A DNA stretch of 11,214 nucleotides from Candidatus Thalassarchaeaceae archaeon. Its GTDB lineage: Archaea > Thermoplasmatota > Poseidoniia > Poseidoniales > Thalassarchaeaceae. The notes beneath the pieces are model-generated. The model searched no databases, was not told the DNA's origin, and saw only the letters and a list, made by a program, of their open reading frames with translations. A program made the translations under genes and the position numbers. The stretch covers positions 1 to 11,214 of the forward strand of contig JAQXFF010000270.1 of assembly GCA_029250425.1 (NCBI GenBank), written 5' to 3'. Below, one piece after another: positions 1 to 6,690 of this stretch; position 1 is the stretch's first letter, and every line of letters starts with the position of its first letter.

Positions 1-211
1 CAGGGTGGGACCTCTGTAATGCCAACGCACTATCAGCAAGTTCTTCTGTCCGGGCATTGATACTGGCTAGAGTTTGGCTGGTTTCTGCATGTGCAGTTTC
101 CAGATCTTCGCGAAGTTTTCGCAAATTGTTTTCTGCTTGCACGAGCCACCAAATTACCGCACTTGTAGACGCGGAAAAAAACAGCGTTAATCCAATTGAG
201 ACTGGGTCCAT
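1..211 (-). CDS. Partial membrane-anchored coiled-coil protein, 5' end only (RmuC-like N-terminus possible)
   Basis: Reading leftwards from ATG at 211-209, the frame stays open for 70 codons to the window edge, so only the N-terminus is visible. It begins MDPVSIGLTLFFSASTSAVI and has one hydrophobic segment at about residues 5-24. A charged helical stretch follows (about 25-66, rich in E, R, K, L and A) with coiled-coil spacing. This arrangement, a short N-terminal anchor and then a long coiled coil, is typical of RmuC-family DNA recombination proteins, but it also fits many other anchored coiled-coil proteins, and the part that would decide is off the window. No Shine-Dalgarno site precedes the ATG, so the mRNA may be leaderless. 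A perfect 16-base palindrome lies 38 bases upstream, in the space shared with the divergent gene at 353. That this is a gene start is well supported; its identity is a guess. Confidence 0.6.
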   Translation of the reverse strand, partial: MDPVSIGLTLFFSASTSAVIWWLVQAENNLRKLREDLETAHAETSQTLASINARTEELADSALALQRSHP

Positions 212-248
212 TGGGTGTAGCGGACTTTCACGCCTTTTGAGTAGTTCG

Positions 249-264
249 CACCCCTTAAGGGGTG
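249..264. promoter_or_regulatory. Perfect 16-base palindrome in a divergent intergenic region
   Basis: The bases CACCCCTTAAGGGGTG read the same on both strands. The site lies 38 bases upstream of the minus-strand start at 211 and about 90 bases upstream of the plus-strand start at 353. A very similar inverted repeat occurs at 4748-4765, about 32 bases upstream of another minus-strand start. A two-fold symmetric site in a divergent promoter region suggests a dimeric regulator, but this is inference. In RNA it would fold poorly as a hairpin because the symmetry has no loop. Confidence 0.5.
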
Positions 265-340
265 ATGTGCTGTTTTTGCGAGGGCTGTCGAATTGCCGTT
301 TAGGCTGAGGTTGAATAGCCGTAAGCCGCCTCGCTATACT

Positions 341-347
341 GAGGCGA
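341..347 (+). promoter_or_regulatory. Shine-Dalgarno site that decides the start of the 843-residue gene
   Basis: GAGGCGA differs from the archaeal consensus GAGGTGA at one base and sits five bases before GTG at 353. The two in-frame TTG codons further upstream (293 and 311) have no comparable site, so GTG 353 is preferred. Confidence 0.55.
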
Positions 348-352
348 CCGGA

Positions 353-2884
353 GTGAGTGATGGCGGGGGGCGATTCAAATTGCGTATCGCTGCGCTACGT
401 GAACGCGGATTTGATGTCGAATTGCCTACAGGTGATTTGGCAAGTGCGGAAATGTTGAGGTTGGAAGAGCAGGCCGACCGGGCTGCTGCAATTCGCTCAA
501 AGGTTCTCGATTTACCTGAACACCGTGAAGATGATCGTAGGAGATTATTGGCACAACTTGCAGACCCTATGGAGGCAGCGGCTGTTGAAATCGAACTCAG
601 TGGTCTGTTGAGGCGGCATCGCCCATGGGTGATTATTGCTGAACGCTCACGAATGAAATGGTCTGATGAAGGTCGTTCCGTTGAATTGTCCCACATCCTT
701 GAAAGATTGGATGCTGTTGATGATGCGATTGTATTGAGTTCCCCACGGATTCTCTCAATGATTGAAGAAGTGAGTCCTTCACGCGATATTTCTCCTGTAC
801 TTTCAGAGATTGAACGAAGACAAGAAAGGCGATTTGTGGCATTGCAAGGAATGATTACCATGCTCAGTGAAAGAGGTTGGGATGTGAGTGGAATCCAAAC
901 CGGCCCAATGCATGAACAATTCACCAAGGCTGAACGGATACATACACTCGATGGTCAACTGAAACAGTGCCAACGACGAATTGAGAATGAAATTCGCCCG
1001 TTTGGCCACAATATTGCTGAGCGACTTTGGGGGGCTGTCACAATGGCGCAAAGGGAAGCTGTGGAAGAGGCGGTTGATCTGGTCGCATCAGAAATCGATG
1101 GTGTTGCAAACGATCTATCTAGGAGGCATGCCCATGTCGAAGCACGCATATCCGGATGGCAATCTGAAGGATTTGACGTGCCGGCTAAATTGCCACTTCT
1201 GGCCAGTGAAATGATTGTGTGGGAAGCCAAATTACCCAAAATTTCTGAGCAAATTGAGGCGACTCACAGCATATGGTCACAAATGGAAACCCATCTTGCC
1301 CAATGGCCTGAATATCGAAGGTTGGCTGAACGTACCCGTGGACAATTGGATGCCATTCAAGCACTAGACGTTCTACTACAAGGATTGACTGCAAAAACCG
1401 AGGGTGCTCATGCTGCTTGCACTGCTAGATTGGGCACTTGGTCTTCGCATGGAATTGATACTGCGACTTGGTCTTCGTTAATCGATAGTGAACCACGAGC
1501 AATTCTTGAGGAACTTGATGCCCATCAACCATTCATCGATATTGTCATCCCACTCATCGAAAAATTGCAATCATTGGATACATCAGTCAATGGTGATCGA
1601 GAAGCCGATGACTGGCTACAACAGTTGCGAAGTGCATCGGCCGGGATGGATGTCGTAGTGGCAGCTCAAGATTGGTTGGAATTGGCAACCAATCGTAGAA
1701 TTCGCCATCGTAATTTTTTGGATGTTGCTCGGATAGAACTCGCAACATTGTGGCCAGAACACTTGGACTCACAATCTCTAGATTTAGCACACTACGAAGC
1801 CATGGTTTCCAACATCGAAAGTGGGCAAGATTTGCCGACTTCACTCAATTTTTCAGCGACACCTAATGATGTAGATGAACGGCTAAATCATGTGATTCAG
1901 GGCCTTGAATTGGAACTTGATGATTGGCGTCACCTTGGATGGCAGATGGAGGGTCTACACGAATTACTAGCGAAAGATCCCGTAGCACTTGGATTGGATT
2001 TGCCTGATATTCGGAGGGCAATGGATGTCCATGATGCACGATTGGCACGGTTGGAACCTTTACCGTGGGCATTGGATGTCGAATTAGCTGAAAGAGTTCT
2101 ATCTGATTTGATGAGACCTGAAAGGTTGGCCTCGCTTGATACTGAATTTCAAGATTTGATGTTGACATTGGCCAATGCCGAAGGCACGGGCGATCCAGAA
2201 TTCGAATTCAAGCCCTTCAGGCCGCAAATGCCAATGGCAAGAATCGAAAGCCGTCGTGCTGTTTTGATGCCCATTCCCGAGCACGAAGAAGAACTTGTGG
2301 ATGATCTTATTGAAGACGTTGAAATTGCTGTTAGCAACATCGTCGATGAATCTGAAAAGACTGAAAAAGTGGTTGAAACTAAAGAGGAAAAAGAAAGTTT
2401 TGAATTGAAAGAAATCATCGAGGATGTGCCTGTTAAAGTGGTAAATTATCAAAGTGTTCGAGATTTGTTTGGACTCGCCGAAGATGACTTGGCACTGAAG
2501 GAATTACTCGCCCCACCCTTGGATGTTCGAATCCAACGCCTTGCCCGAATTGCCATTTTACTGGAAGAAGGGGGTTCAGGTCCACATCGTGCATTGCACG
2601 GACGATTGGCACAAATTGCCAAGAAACTTGAAACCTGGACTGCTGAGAGATTGTCCCGAAGACATGCAAGTAGTGGTAATGGACTGCTAAAAGATGCAAG
2701 GGAACTTGGAGAACGCTTGGCAGATATTCCGGGCCCTGGTGCAGCCATGCCTTTGGAAAAGGATGTCTTTTCACTTCCAAATTCTGATGATTTGGAGGGA
2801 TTGACAAAGGCAATAAAACGCCTGGAGAAATCAGTCATGCTTCCTAGTGCAATGATGAAAATGCCAGAAGCTGTAGAATCCTAA
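353..2884 (+). CDS. Large helical repeat protein of unknown function (843 aa)
   Basis: I do not recognise this family. The protein is almost wholly helical and charged, with no signal peptide or membrane segment, so it is probably cytoplasmic. A short motif recurs five times: a helix ending in L or W, three residues, Gly, an aromatic or Ile, then Asp/Gln (ERGFDV, ERGWDV, SEGFDV, SHGIDT, HLGWQM). The glycines are residues 19, 175, 273, 367 and 529, spaced 156, 98, 94 and 162. Several intervals also contain an AER element (IAER, IAER, LAER), so a helical module of about 95 residues seems to be repeated. An acidic Glu-rich linker (about 644-697) separates the repeats from a C-terminal helical domain (about 700-843). 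The start is GTG 353, chosen for the GAGGCGA site; TTG 293 would add 20 residues of unlike composition. The stop codon overlaps that of the convergent gene. A structural, scaffold or coiled-coil role is possible but unproven. Confidence 0.85.
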   Translation: MSDGGGRFKLRIAALRERGFDVELPTGDLASAEMLRLEEQADRAAAIRSKVLDLPEHREDDRRRLLAQLADPMEAAAVEIELSGLLRRHRPWVIIAERSRMKWSDEGRSVELSHILERLDAVDDAIVLSSPRILSMIEEVSPSRDISPVLSEIERRQERRFVALQGMITMLSERGWDVSGIQTGPMHEQFTKAERIHTLDGQLKQCQRRIENEIRPFGHNIAERLWGAVTMAQREAVEEAVDLVASEIDGVANDLSRRHAHVEARISGWQSEGFDVPAKLPLLASEMIVWEAKLPKISEQIEATHSIWSQMETHLAQWPEYRRLAERTRGQLDAIQALDVLLQGLTAKTEGAHAACTARLGTWSSHGIDTATWSSLIDSEPRAILEELDAHQPFIDIVIPLIEKLQSLDTSVNGDREADDWLQQLRSASAGMDVVVAAQDWLELATNRRIRHRNFLDVARIELATLWPEHLDSQSLDLAHYEAMVSNIESGQDLPTSLNFSATPNDVDERLNHVIQGLELELDDWRHLGWQMEGLHELLAKDPVALGLDLPDIRRAMDVHDARLARLEPLPWALDVELAERVLSDLMRPERLASLDTEFQDLMLTLANAEGTGDPEFEFKPFRPQMPMARIESRRAVLMPIPEHEEELVDDLIEDVEIAVSNIVDESEKTEKVVETKEEKESFELKEIIEDVPVKVVNYQSVRDLFGLAEDDLALKELLAPPLDVRIQRLARIAILLEEGGSGPHRALHGRLAQIAKKLETWTAERLSRRHASSGNGLLKDARELGERLADIPGPGAAMPLEKDVFSLPNSDDLEGLTKAIKRLEKSVMLPSAMMKMPEAVES

Positions 2885-4716
2885 TCTTCTCCAAGATCCG
2901 TGAGGATGTCTGCCTTTTCACCTTCTGAAAGGGACTCATCCCTCGGGGCGGCCTGCGTTGGAACTTCGGGTGCAGGTGAAATTGCCTCGATTGGCATTCC
3001 CATATCGGGGGACATTGGTGGCGGTGGTAGAGGGGGGGCAATCGCTTCGGGTGGGGGCATTGCTGCCAAAGGTGGTGGAGCGGCTACTGGCGGTGGCATT
3101 GGTGCTGGAGCCGGCGGGGGATTCATCACCGGAGGGACTGCTGCGGGCGGTGGTGTGGCCTGAATCATTGGCGCGGGTGGTGCAGGTATAGCCGCTGGTG
3201 GGGCTGTTGGTGCAGGTAGTGGTGCTGCTGTTGGAGGTGGTGCAGGTGCAGGTGCAGGTGCCGTGGCAGCCACCTCCGCACGCGCCTGTTCGAGGGCTTG
3301 TGCCTGCATTTGGGCTTGCATCTCCGCCTGCGCCAGTGCCATTGCTTCAGCCTGAATTCTTGCGGCTTCTGCTGCAGCCGCGGCCTCTTCAGCAGCCTTG
3401 CGAGCATCGGCCATTTCTGCTTCGATTGCTTCAGCGACCACATTCAATGCTGTTGGATCTATCTCTTCGCCTCGAAGAGCATCGCGCATAGCTGAATCAA
3501 TCAAATCCATGCTCGTATTGGTCAATACCCTGTTTGAACCTGCACGATAAATCAGAGTGCGGTGCTTACCAGTATTGGTCTCAAAAGTAATGAGTTCGGG
3601 ATCCGCGAATTGTAGCATCGAGAGAACCGTGCCTGCTGCAAAGAATAGAATGAACCAATTTGTGTAGAATATGAGGGATGCATTCTCGTAAGCCATGATG
3701 GTCAATACGAGGCCTCCAATCGCCATTAGATTCCATAGATATCGAGTTGTGTCCAACCAATCGAAGCGTGCATGGGTAAAGCCGCAAAGGGCATCCATTC
3801 GTGCCATGAATAAGTCCTCACTGTGCGTTCCATCTTCTCCACGAGTTGCTCGGGTAAGTCGGAAGAGGTTTCCATCTTCGACGATAGAGAGTGTCTGATT
3901 GCCCATCGCGGTCTCACGGAGAACGAATTCCCTTGAATCGGAATCTGCTGTCAGCGTTCGTGCACCTAATCCGGGGGCTCGTCCACTGTTAACAGGAGGA
4001 TGTGTACCGCCTGTGACAGTGGTAGTGGATGTTCCAGTGTACATAGAATACCCACCAGCACCAGCAGCCAAAACCATACTGACAATCGTCATCCAAGCAC
4101 TGAGGCCCAAACTAGGATCCGAACCTTCCGGGGGCTCTGGCATCATCAGATACCAAGCCACGACACCGATCAGGATTGATCCTCCAGCGGCGAATGGATA
4201 GTACTGAGAAAACGGTAGTGCTGTACCCCTTGTACCCAAGAAAGTTGCAACCAAAGTAGCAATCAAGACAAGGACTCCAAGCACGATAAAGAGGGTGCCT
4301 GTGAATCCGGCGCTTGCCATGTCACCCGCTGTACCACACATTTCTTCCGTTGCTGAAGAATCGATTTCAAGATCGGATGCAAGTGATGTGCAATTGTCAT
4401 ATCTATCTGATAAATCAGCAACCACCGTTTCACATTCATCGTTGGTGCAAACTGTTGCAACCATGTCGTCAAGGCCGACATTTGATTCGGTCGTCACAGT
4501 GAACTCCTGGCCAAACAATTCTGTGGTGGTAGATGTCTCTTCTACGCTCCAAGCATCACCCATTACACCTAGTAATGCGAGAACCAATGCTACCACAATG
4601 AAGCCTGTGTGGAACATCATTGTTCGGTCTGGTCCCGGTCCTGCCAAGGGAGCACTCGGTACGGCTACCGGTGCGGGTTGTATGGCTGGCGCTGGTGCCA
4701 TTGTCTGGGGTTGCAT
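2881..4716 (-). CDS. Six-segment membrane protein with Pro/Ala-rich ends (611 aa)
   Basis: Family not recognised. In order there are: a Pro/Ala-rich N-terminus (1-30); membrane segment 1 (about 34-53); a polar loop with four Cys (90, 95, 109, 127), probably outside and able to form two disulfides; segments 2 to 4 (about 137-161, 172-192, 204-226); a linker and beta-prone region (about 250-320); a hydrophobic hairpin (about 328-344 and 347-369); a second beta-prone stretch (about 372-402); an Ala/Glu/Gln/Met helix likely to be a coiled coil (425-484); a Pro/Ala/Met-rich tail (485-590); and an acidic C-terminus. The long tail is probably cytoplasmic and may tether partners. GGTGA lies three bases before ATG 4716, supporting that start. 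The gene follows dnaG on the same strand after 51 bases holding an inverted repeat. Its TAG overlaps the TAA of the convergent gene. An envelope or scaffold role is inference. Confidence 0.85.
   Translation of the reverse strand: MQPQTMAPAPAIQPAPVAVPSAPLAGPGPDRTMMFHTGFIVVALVLALLGVMGDAWSVEETSTTTELFGQEFTVTTESNVGLDDMVATVCTNDECETVVADLSDRYDNCTSLASDLEIDSSATEEMCGTAGDMASAGFTGTLFIVLGVLVLIATLVATFLGTRGTALPFSQYYPFAAGGSILIGVVAWYLMMPEPPEGSDPSLGLSAWMTIVSMVLAAGAGGYSMYTGTSTTTVTGGTHPPVNSGRAPGLGARTLTADSDSREFVLRETAMGNQTLSIVEDGNLFRLTRATRGEDGTHSEDLFMARMDALCGFTHARFDWLDTTRYLWNLMAIGGLVLTIMAYENASLIFYTNWFILFFAAGTVLSMLQFADPELITFETNTGKHRTLIYRAGSNRVLTNTSMDLIDSAMRDALRGEEIDPTALNVVAEAIEAEMADARKAAEEAAAAAEAARIQAEAMALAQAEMQAQMQAQALEQARAEVAATAPAPAPAPPPTAAPLPAPTAPPAAIPAPPAPMIQATPPPAAVPPVMNPPPAPAPMPPPVAAPPPLAAMPPPEAIAPPLPPPPMSPDMGMPIEAISPAPEVPTQAAPRDESLSEGEKADILTDLGED
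3239..3262. repeat. Hexanucleotide repeat inside the Pro-rich coding region
   Basis: Three perfect copies of GGTGCA are followed by GGTGCC. On the coding (minus) strand they encode alternating Ala-Pro at about residues 486-493 of the 611-residue protein. The unit is a multiple of three, so copy-number change would lengthen or shorten the tail without a frameshift. Confidence 0.7.
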
Positions 4717-4747
4717 GCCTCACCGGAGTGTAGGCGGGGTTATCGTT

Positions 4748-4765
4748 CTCACCCTAAGGGGTGAG
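4748..4765. promoter_or_regulatory. Inverted repeat between dnaG and the membrane protein gene
   Basis: CTCACCC and GGGTGAG form a perfect seven-base stem around TAAG. The site begins two bases after the dnaG stop codon and lies about 32 bases upstream of the next start at 4716. It shares TAAGGGGTGA with the palindrome at 249-264. It could act as a hairpin at the end of dnaG mRNA or as an operator for the next gene. No T-run follows in the dnaG direction, so an ordinary archaeal T-rich terminator is not evident. Confidence 0.5.
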
Positions 4766-4767
4766 GG

Positions 4768-5949
4768 TCACTCAAGGTCACTCATTGAATATGCTTCAAC
4801 GCTGTCTGAGCTGCCGACTCCTGATGCACTGCCTAGCACGCTTGGAATTGCGCCAACTTCAGCTATCTCAACCATCCGTGCACTAATCTTGGAATTAACG
4901 ATCAAGCACTGTGCGCCTTCAACATCAGCTGCAAAATCTGCGAGTTTGCTTGCTCCAATCTGCTCAGATGCTGATCCATCTTCAAGGATCAAAAGTGCGT
5001 AATTCTTCTTCAAGTCGCCCATGTGTGCAGACCACTCTCGGATGTTATCTGGAACCTCTACGGAGCCATTGCTTGCACCTGCTTTTGCTGGTCGTTGACC
5101 GCTATCGTCCGCTTCAAGTTGAGCCTTGATGCGGTTGATTGCTTTAGATGCTGCTTCCTTTTGATTGAGGCACTTGGTGACAACTTTGCCCTCAAGGTGC
5201 TCAACTTCACGGGATTCTGGTGCAATTGCAACATGTGTGAGAGACTTGCCCAATGCTCCGGACAATTCCATGAGTAACAACTTCCCGCCACGATCTCCAT
5301 CGCAGAATGCTGTTACGTTGCTCTTACCCTTTGCAAGTGCTACAAGTTCATCCTTGACATTTGCACCCATTGTTGCAATTGAGTTCTTGATTCCGAACTT
5401 CAACAAATTTCGTACATCATTTCGTCCTTCAACGATGATGAGGGCATCACTATCGGCCGCATTGGGCCCACAGGTCATGCCTGAAATGTTGGTTTCTGTC
5501 CCGAGCGTGAGTACACTTCGGACCTCGTCCAAAATACTCTTGCTGTCGTTCGAGCCTTCATTCACGATGCCTAGGAGCAAGTCCTTGGCACGATCGATGA
5601 CCGTGTCACGCTTGACACTGTGAATATTCTCGATTGTGGCTACTTTTATTGTTGCCTTACATGGTCCAATTCGCTCAATTGTTTCAAGCGCGGCACCAAT
5701 AACGGCTGTTGATACCTGGTCGAGGCTGCTGGGTAGCAGAATCTCGCCGGATACCTTGCCCTTGTTGGATTTGAGGTCCACATCCACATGGCCGATTCGG
5801 CCAGTTCGCTGCAATTTACGCAGCTGTAGTTCCTCGCCGAGCAGCCCTTCGGTTTGACCGAAGATTGCGCCGACGACGTCTTTTCTCTGGATGGTTCCAT
5901 CCGCCTTAATCGTAGCATGAATCATGTACTTGGCTTTCTGATCACTCAT
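4768..5949 (-). CDS. dnaG: Archaeal DnaG primase-like Toprim protein (393 aa)
   Basis: This is an archaeal DnaG. The N-terminus beginning MSDQKAKYMIHATIKADG is typical of the family, and the central Toprim domain (about 165-245) has the expected acidic residues: Glu174 in VEGRNDV, and Asp217 and Asp219 in FCDGDRGG. These bind the metal ions used for nucleotidyl transfer. Known members of the family have weak RNA primase activity and are also found in the RNA exosome, so a role in RNA decay or polyadenylation is as likely as priming. A Gly/Ser/Ala-rich linker (about 280-300) leads to a C-terminal domain that ends in an acidic tail. The start at 5949 is chosen because GGAAGTGA lies five bases upstream and homologous starts resemble MSDQKAKYMIH. 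An upstream ATG at 6024 would add 25 residues of odd composition (Cys, Pro and Lys runs) and is rejected. The length is normal for the family. Confidence 0.95.
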   Translation of the reverse strand: MSDQKAKYMIHATIKADGTIQRKDVVGAIFGQTEGLLGEELQLRKLQRTGRIGHVDVDLKSNKGKVSGEILLPSSLDQVSTAVIGAALETIERIGPCKATIKVATIENIHSVKRDTVIDRAKDLLLGIVNEGSNDSKSILDEVRSVLTLGTETNISGMTCGPNAADSDALIIVEGRNDVRNLLKFGIKNSIATMGANVKDELVALAKGKSNVTAFCDGDRGGKLLLMELSGALGKSLTHVAIAPESREVEHLEGKVVTKCLNQKEAASKAINRIKAQLEADDSGQRPAKAGASNGSVEVPDNIREWSAHMGDLKKNYALLILEDGSASEQIGASKLADFAADVEGAQCLIVNSKISARMVEIAEVGAIPSVLGSASGVGSSDSVEAYSMSDLE

Positions 5950-5954
5950 TGTGT

Positions 5955-5962
5955 TCACTTCC
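5955..5962 (-). promoter_or_regulatory. Shine-Dalgarno site of dnaG
   Basis: Read on the minus strand, GGAAGTGA differs from GGAGGTGA at one base and ends five bases before ATG 5949. It follows a run of eight A. It settles the dnaG start against the longer in-frame alternative at 6024. Confidence 0.7.
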
Positions 5963-6101
5963 TTTTTTTTGCTTTCGCAGGGTTCATCTGAGCACTCAAC
6001 CGACCCTTTCGGGGGGGTTTTCATCGCGCGTATTCACGGGAAAGGGCACGAAGCCCTGGGAACGTGACAGGGGTTACCTGCAAATGGGCCGACCAACCCC
6101 T

Positions 6102-6113
6102 CCTTCATGAAGG
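6102..6113. promoter_or_regulatory. Perfect 12-base palindrome upstream of the TerB-like gene
   Basis: CCTTCATGAAGG is fully two-fold symmetric and lies ten bases before the TATA-like stretch at 6122-6131, where archaeal transcription factors often bind. It also contains the ATG of a 20-codon leader reading frame (6107-6169) that overlaps the proposed TerB start as ATGA. Confidence 0.35.
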
Positions 6114-6165
6114 CATTGGATGAAAATATGATGGGAAAATGGGTTGCTGGAGAGGGCGAACCGCT

Positions 6166-6690
6166 ATGAGGAGGAGATGTTCCTCCCCATTCGTGCCCAC
6201 TGATGCCATCACCGACATCAGCACCTTCCAAGGTGTTGTTTCCATCATACTAAAGGATGGGGAAATCACTCGGGAAGAGAAGAGATTGGTCATCAAACTC
6301 GCCAGTCTTCTCAACTTGGAAAGTGATGCGCCAAAGCACGTCTATGATGCTGTCATTTCTGGAAATATAATGGAAGGGGGCAATGTAATTGGCCGAACAA
6401 AATGCCTTGAAGTGTATGCTGGAATGTTCCAAACCGCTTACCTAAATGCCAGTATCAGTGAAGATGAATATCTGGTCGTCGCTTACCTTCGACATCATTT
6501 CGACATTACAGATGAAGAAAATGAATTGGTGATGAATGATATCCATGCTGAAATGGAGGATCATGTTGAGAAAAACCGGTTCCAAGTTGTCGAAAAAGGG
6601 TTTGATCAGGCGAAAGATATTGTCGATGGGTTGTTCAACAGAATTCGCTCAATATTGCCCGAAGGGGGAACCAAGGGTGACAACGAGTGA
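6166..6690 (+). CDS. TerB-like helical protein (up to 174 aa; start unsettled)
   Basis: The body resembles the TerB/DjlA-like helical fold. Its hallmark is a helix cap D-G-E-I-T-x-E-E followed by a long amphipathic helix (residues 31-50), with similar acidic caps at NASISEDE (94-101) and FDITDEEN (112-119). TerB-like domains are found in tellurite resistance and in many stress or membrane-associated proteins, often as small acidic cytosolic modules; the exact role cannot be told here. The C-terminal part (about 130-165) is a charged helix. ATG 6166 is listed, but its first residues (MRRRCSSPFV) look non-native. GTG 6193, giving MPTDAITDIST and 165 residues, is an alternative, and a second frame also reads well into this gene (see findings). 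It is the first of four closely spaced plus-strand genes, and the next one overlaps its end by 14 bases. Confidence 0.75.
   Translation: MRRRCSSPFVPTDAITDISTFQGVVSIILKDGEITREEKRLVIKLASLLNLESDAPKHVYDAVISGNIMEGGNVIGRTKCLEVYAGMFQTAYLNASISEDEYLVVAYLRHHFDITDEENELVMNDIHAEMEDHVEKNRFQVVEKGFDQAKDIVDGLFNRIRSILPEGGTKGDNE

Larger units (their letters stand above)
5950..6165. promoter_or_regulatory. Divergent promoter region between dnaG and the TerB-like gene
   Basis: This stretch of 216 bases carries no convincing gene and should hold the promoters of both neighbours. Visible signals are a seven-G run at 6011-6017, a small inverted repeat AGGGC/GCCCT at 6043-6057 with a five-base loop, a perfect 12-base palindrome CCTTCATGAAGG at 6102-6113, and an A/T-rich TATA-like stretch GAAAATATGA at 6122-6131 correctly placed for a plus-strand start near 6150. 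No clear TATA box is visible for dnaG. The palindrome just upstream of the TATA-like stretch is a plausible activator or repressor site. Confidence 0.45.

Noticed and set aside
334..927. Open minus-strand frame of 197 codons opposite the 843-residue gene
   Set aside because: It lies wholly inside the better supported plus-strand gene and is rich in Ser, Arg and Cys with no recognisable domain; it is an antisense shadow.
2900..3163. Gly-rich plus-strand frame
   Set aside because: It is the reverse reading of the Pro/Ala-rich tail of the 611-residue protein; GGC/GGT codons are simply the complement of proline and alanine codons.
4295..5002. Plus-strand frame of 235 codons spanning the dnaG/membrane-protein junction
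   Set aside because: It runs antisense through parts of two confident minus-strand genes, and the translation is Ser/Thr/Ala-rich without domain features.
5950..6024. A 25-residue N-terminal extension of DnaG from ATG 6024
   Set aside because: The extension has odd composition, includes the G/C run and poly-A region, and bypasses a good ribosome site placed five bases before ATG 5949, where the protein gains the typical archaeal DnaG N-terminus.
6536..6676. Upstream extension of the 211-residue gene
   Set aside because: It lies inside the TerB-like gene in another frame and translates to a Lys/Arg-rich sequence unlike the rest; GTG 6677 is a better start.
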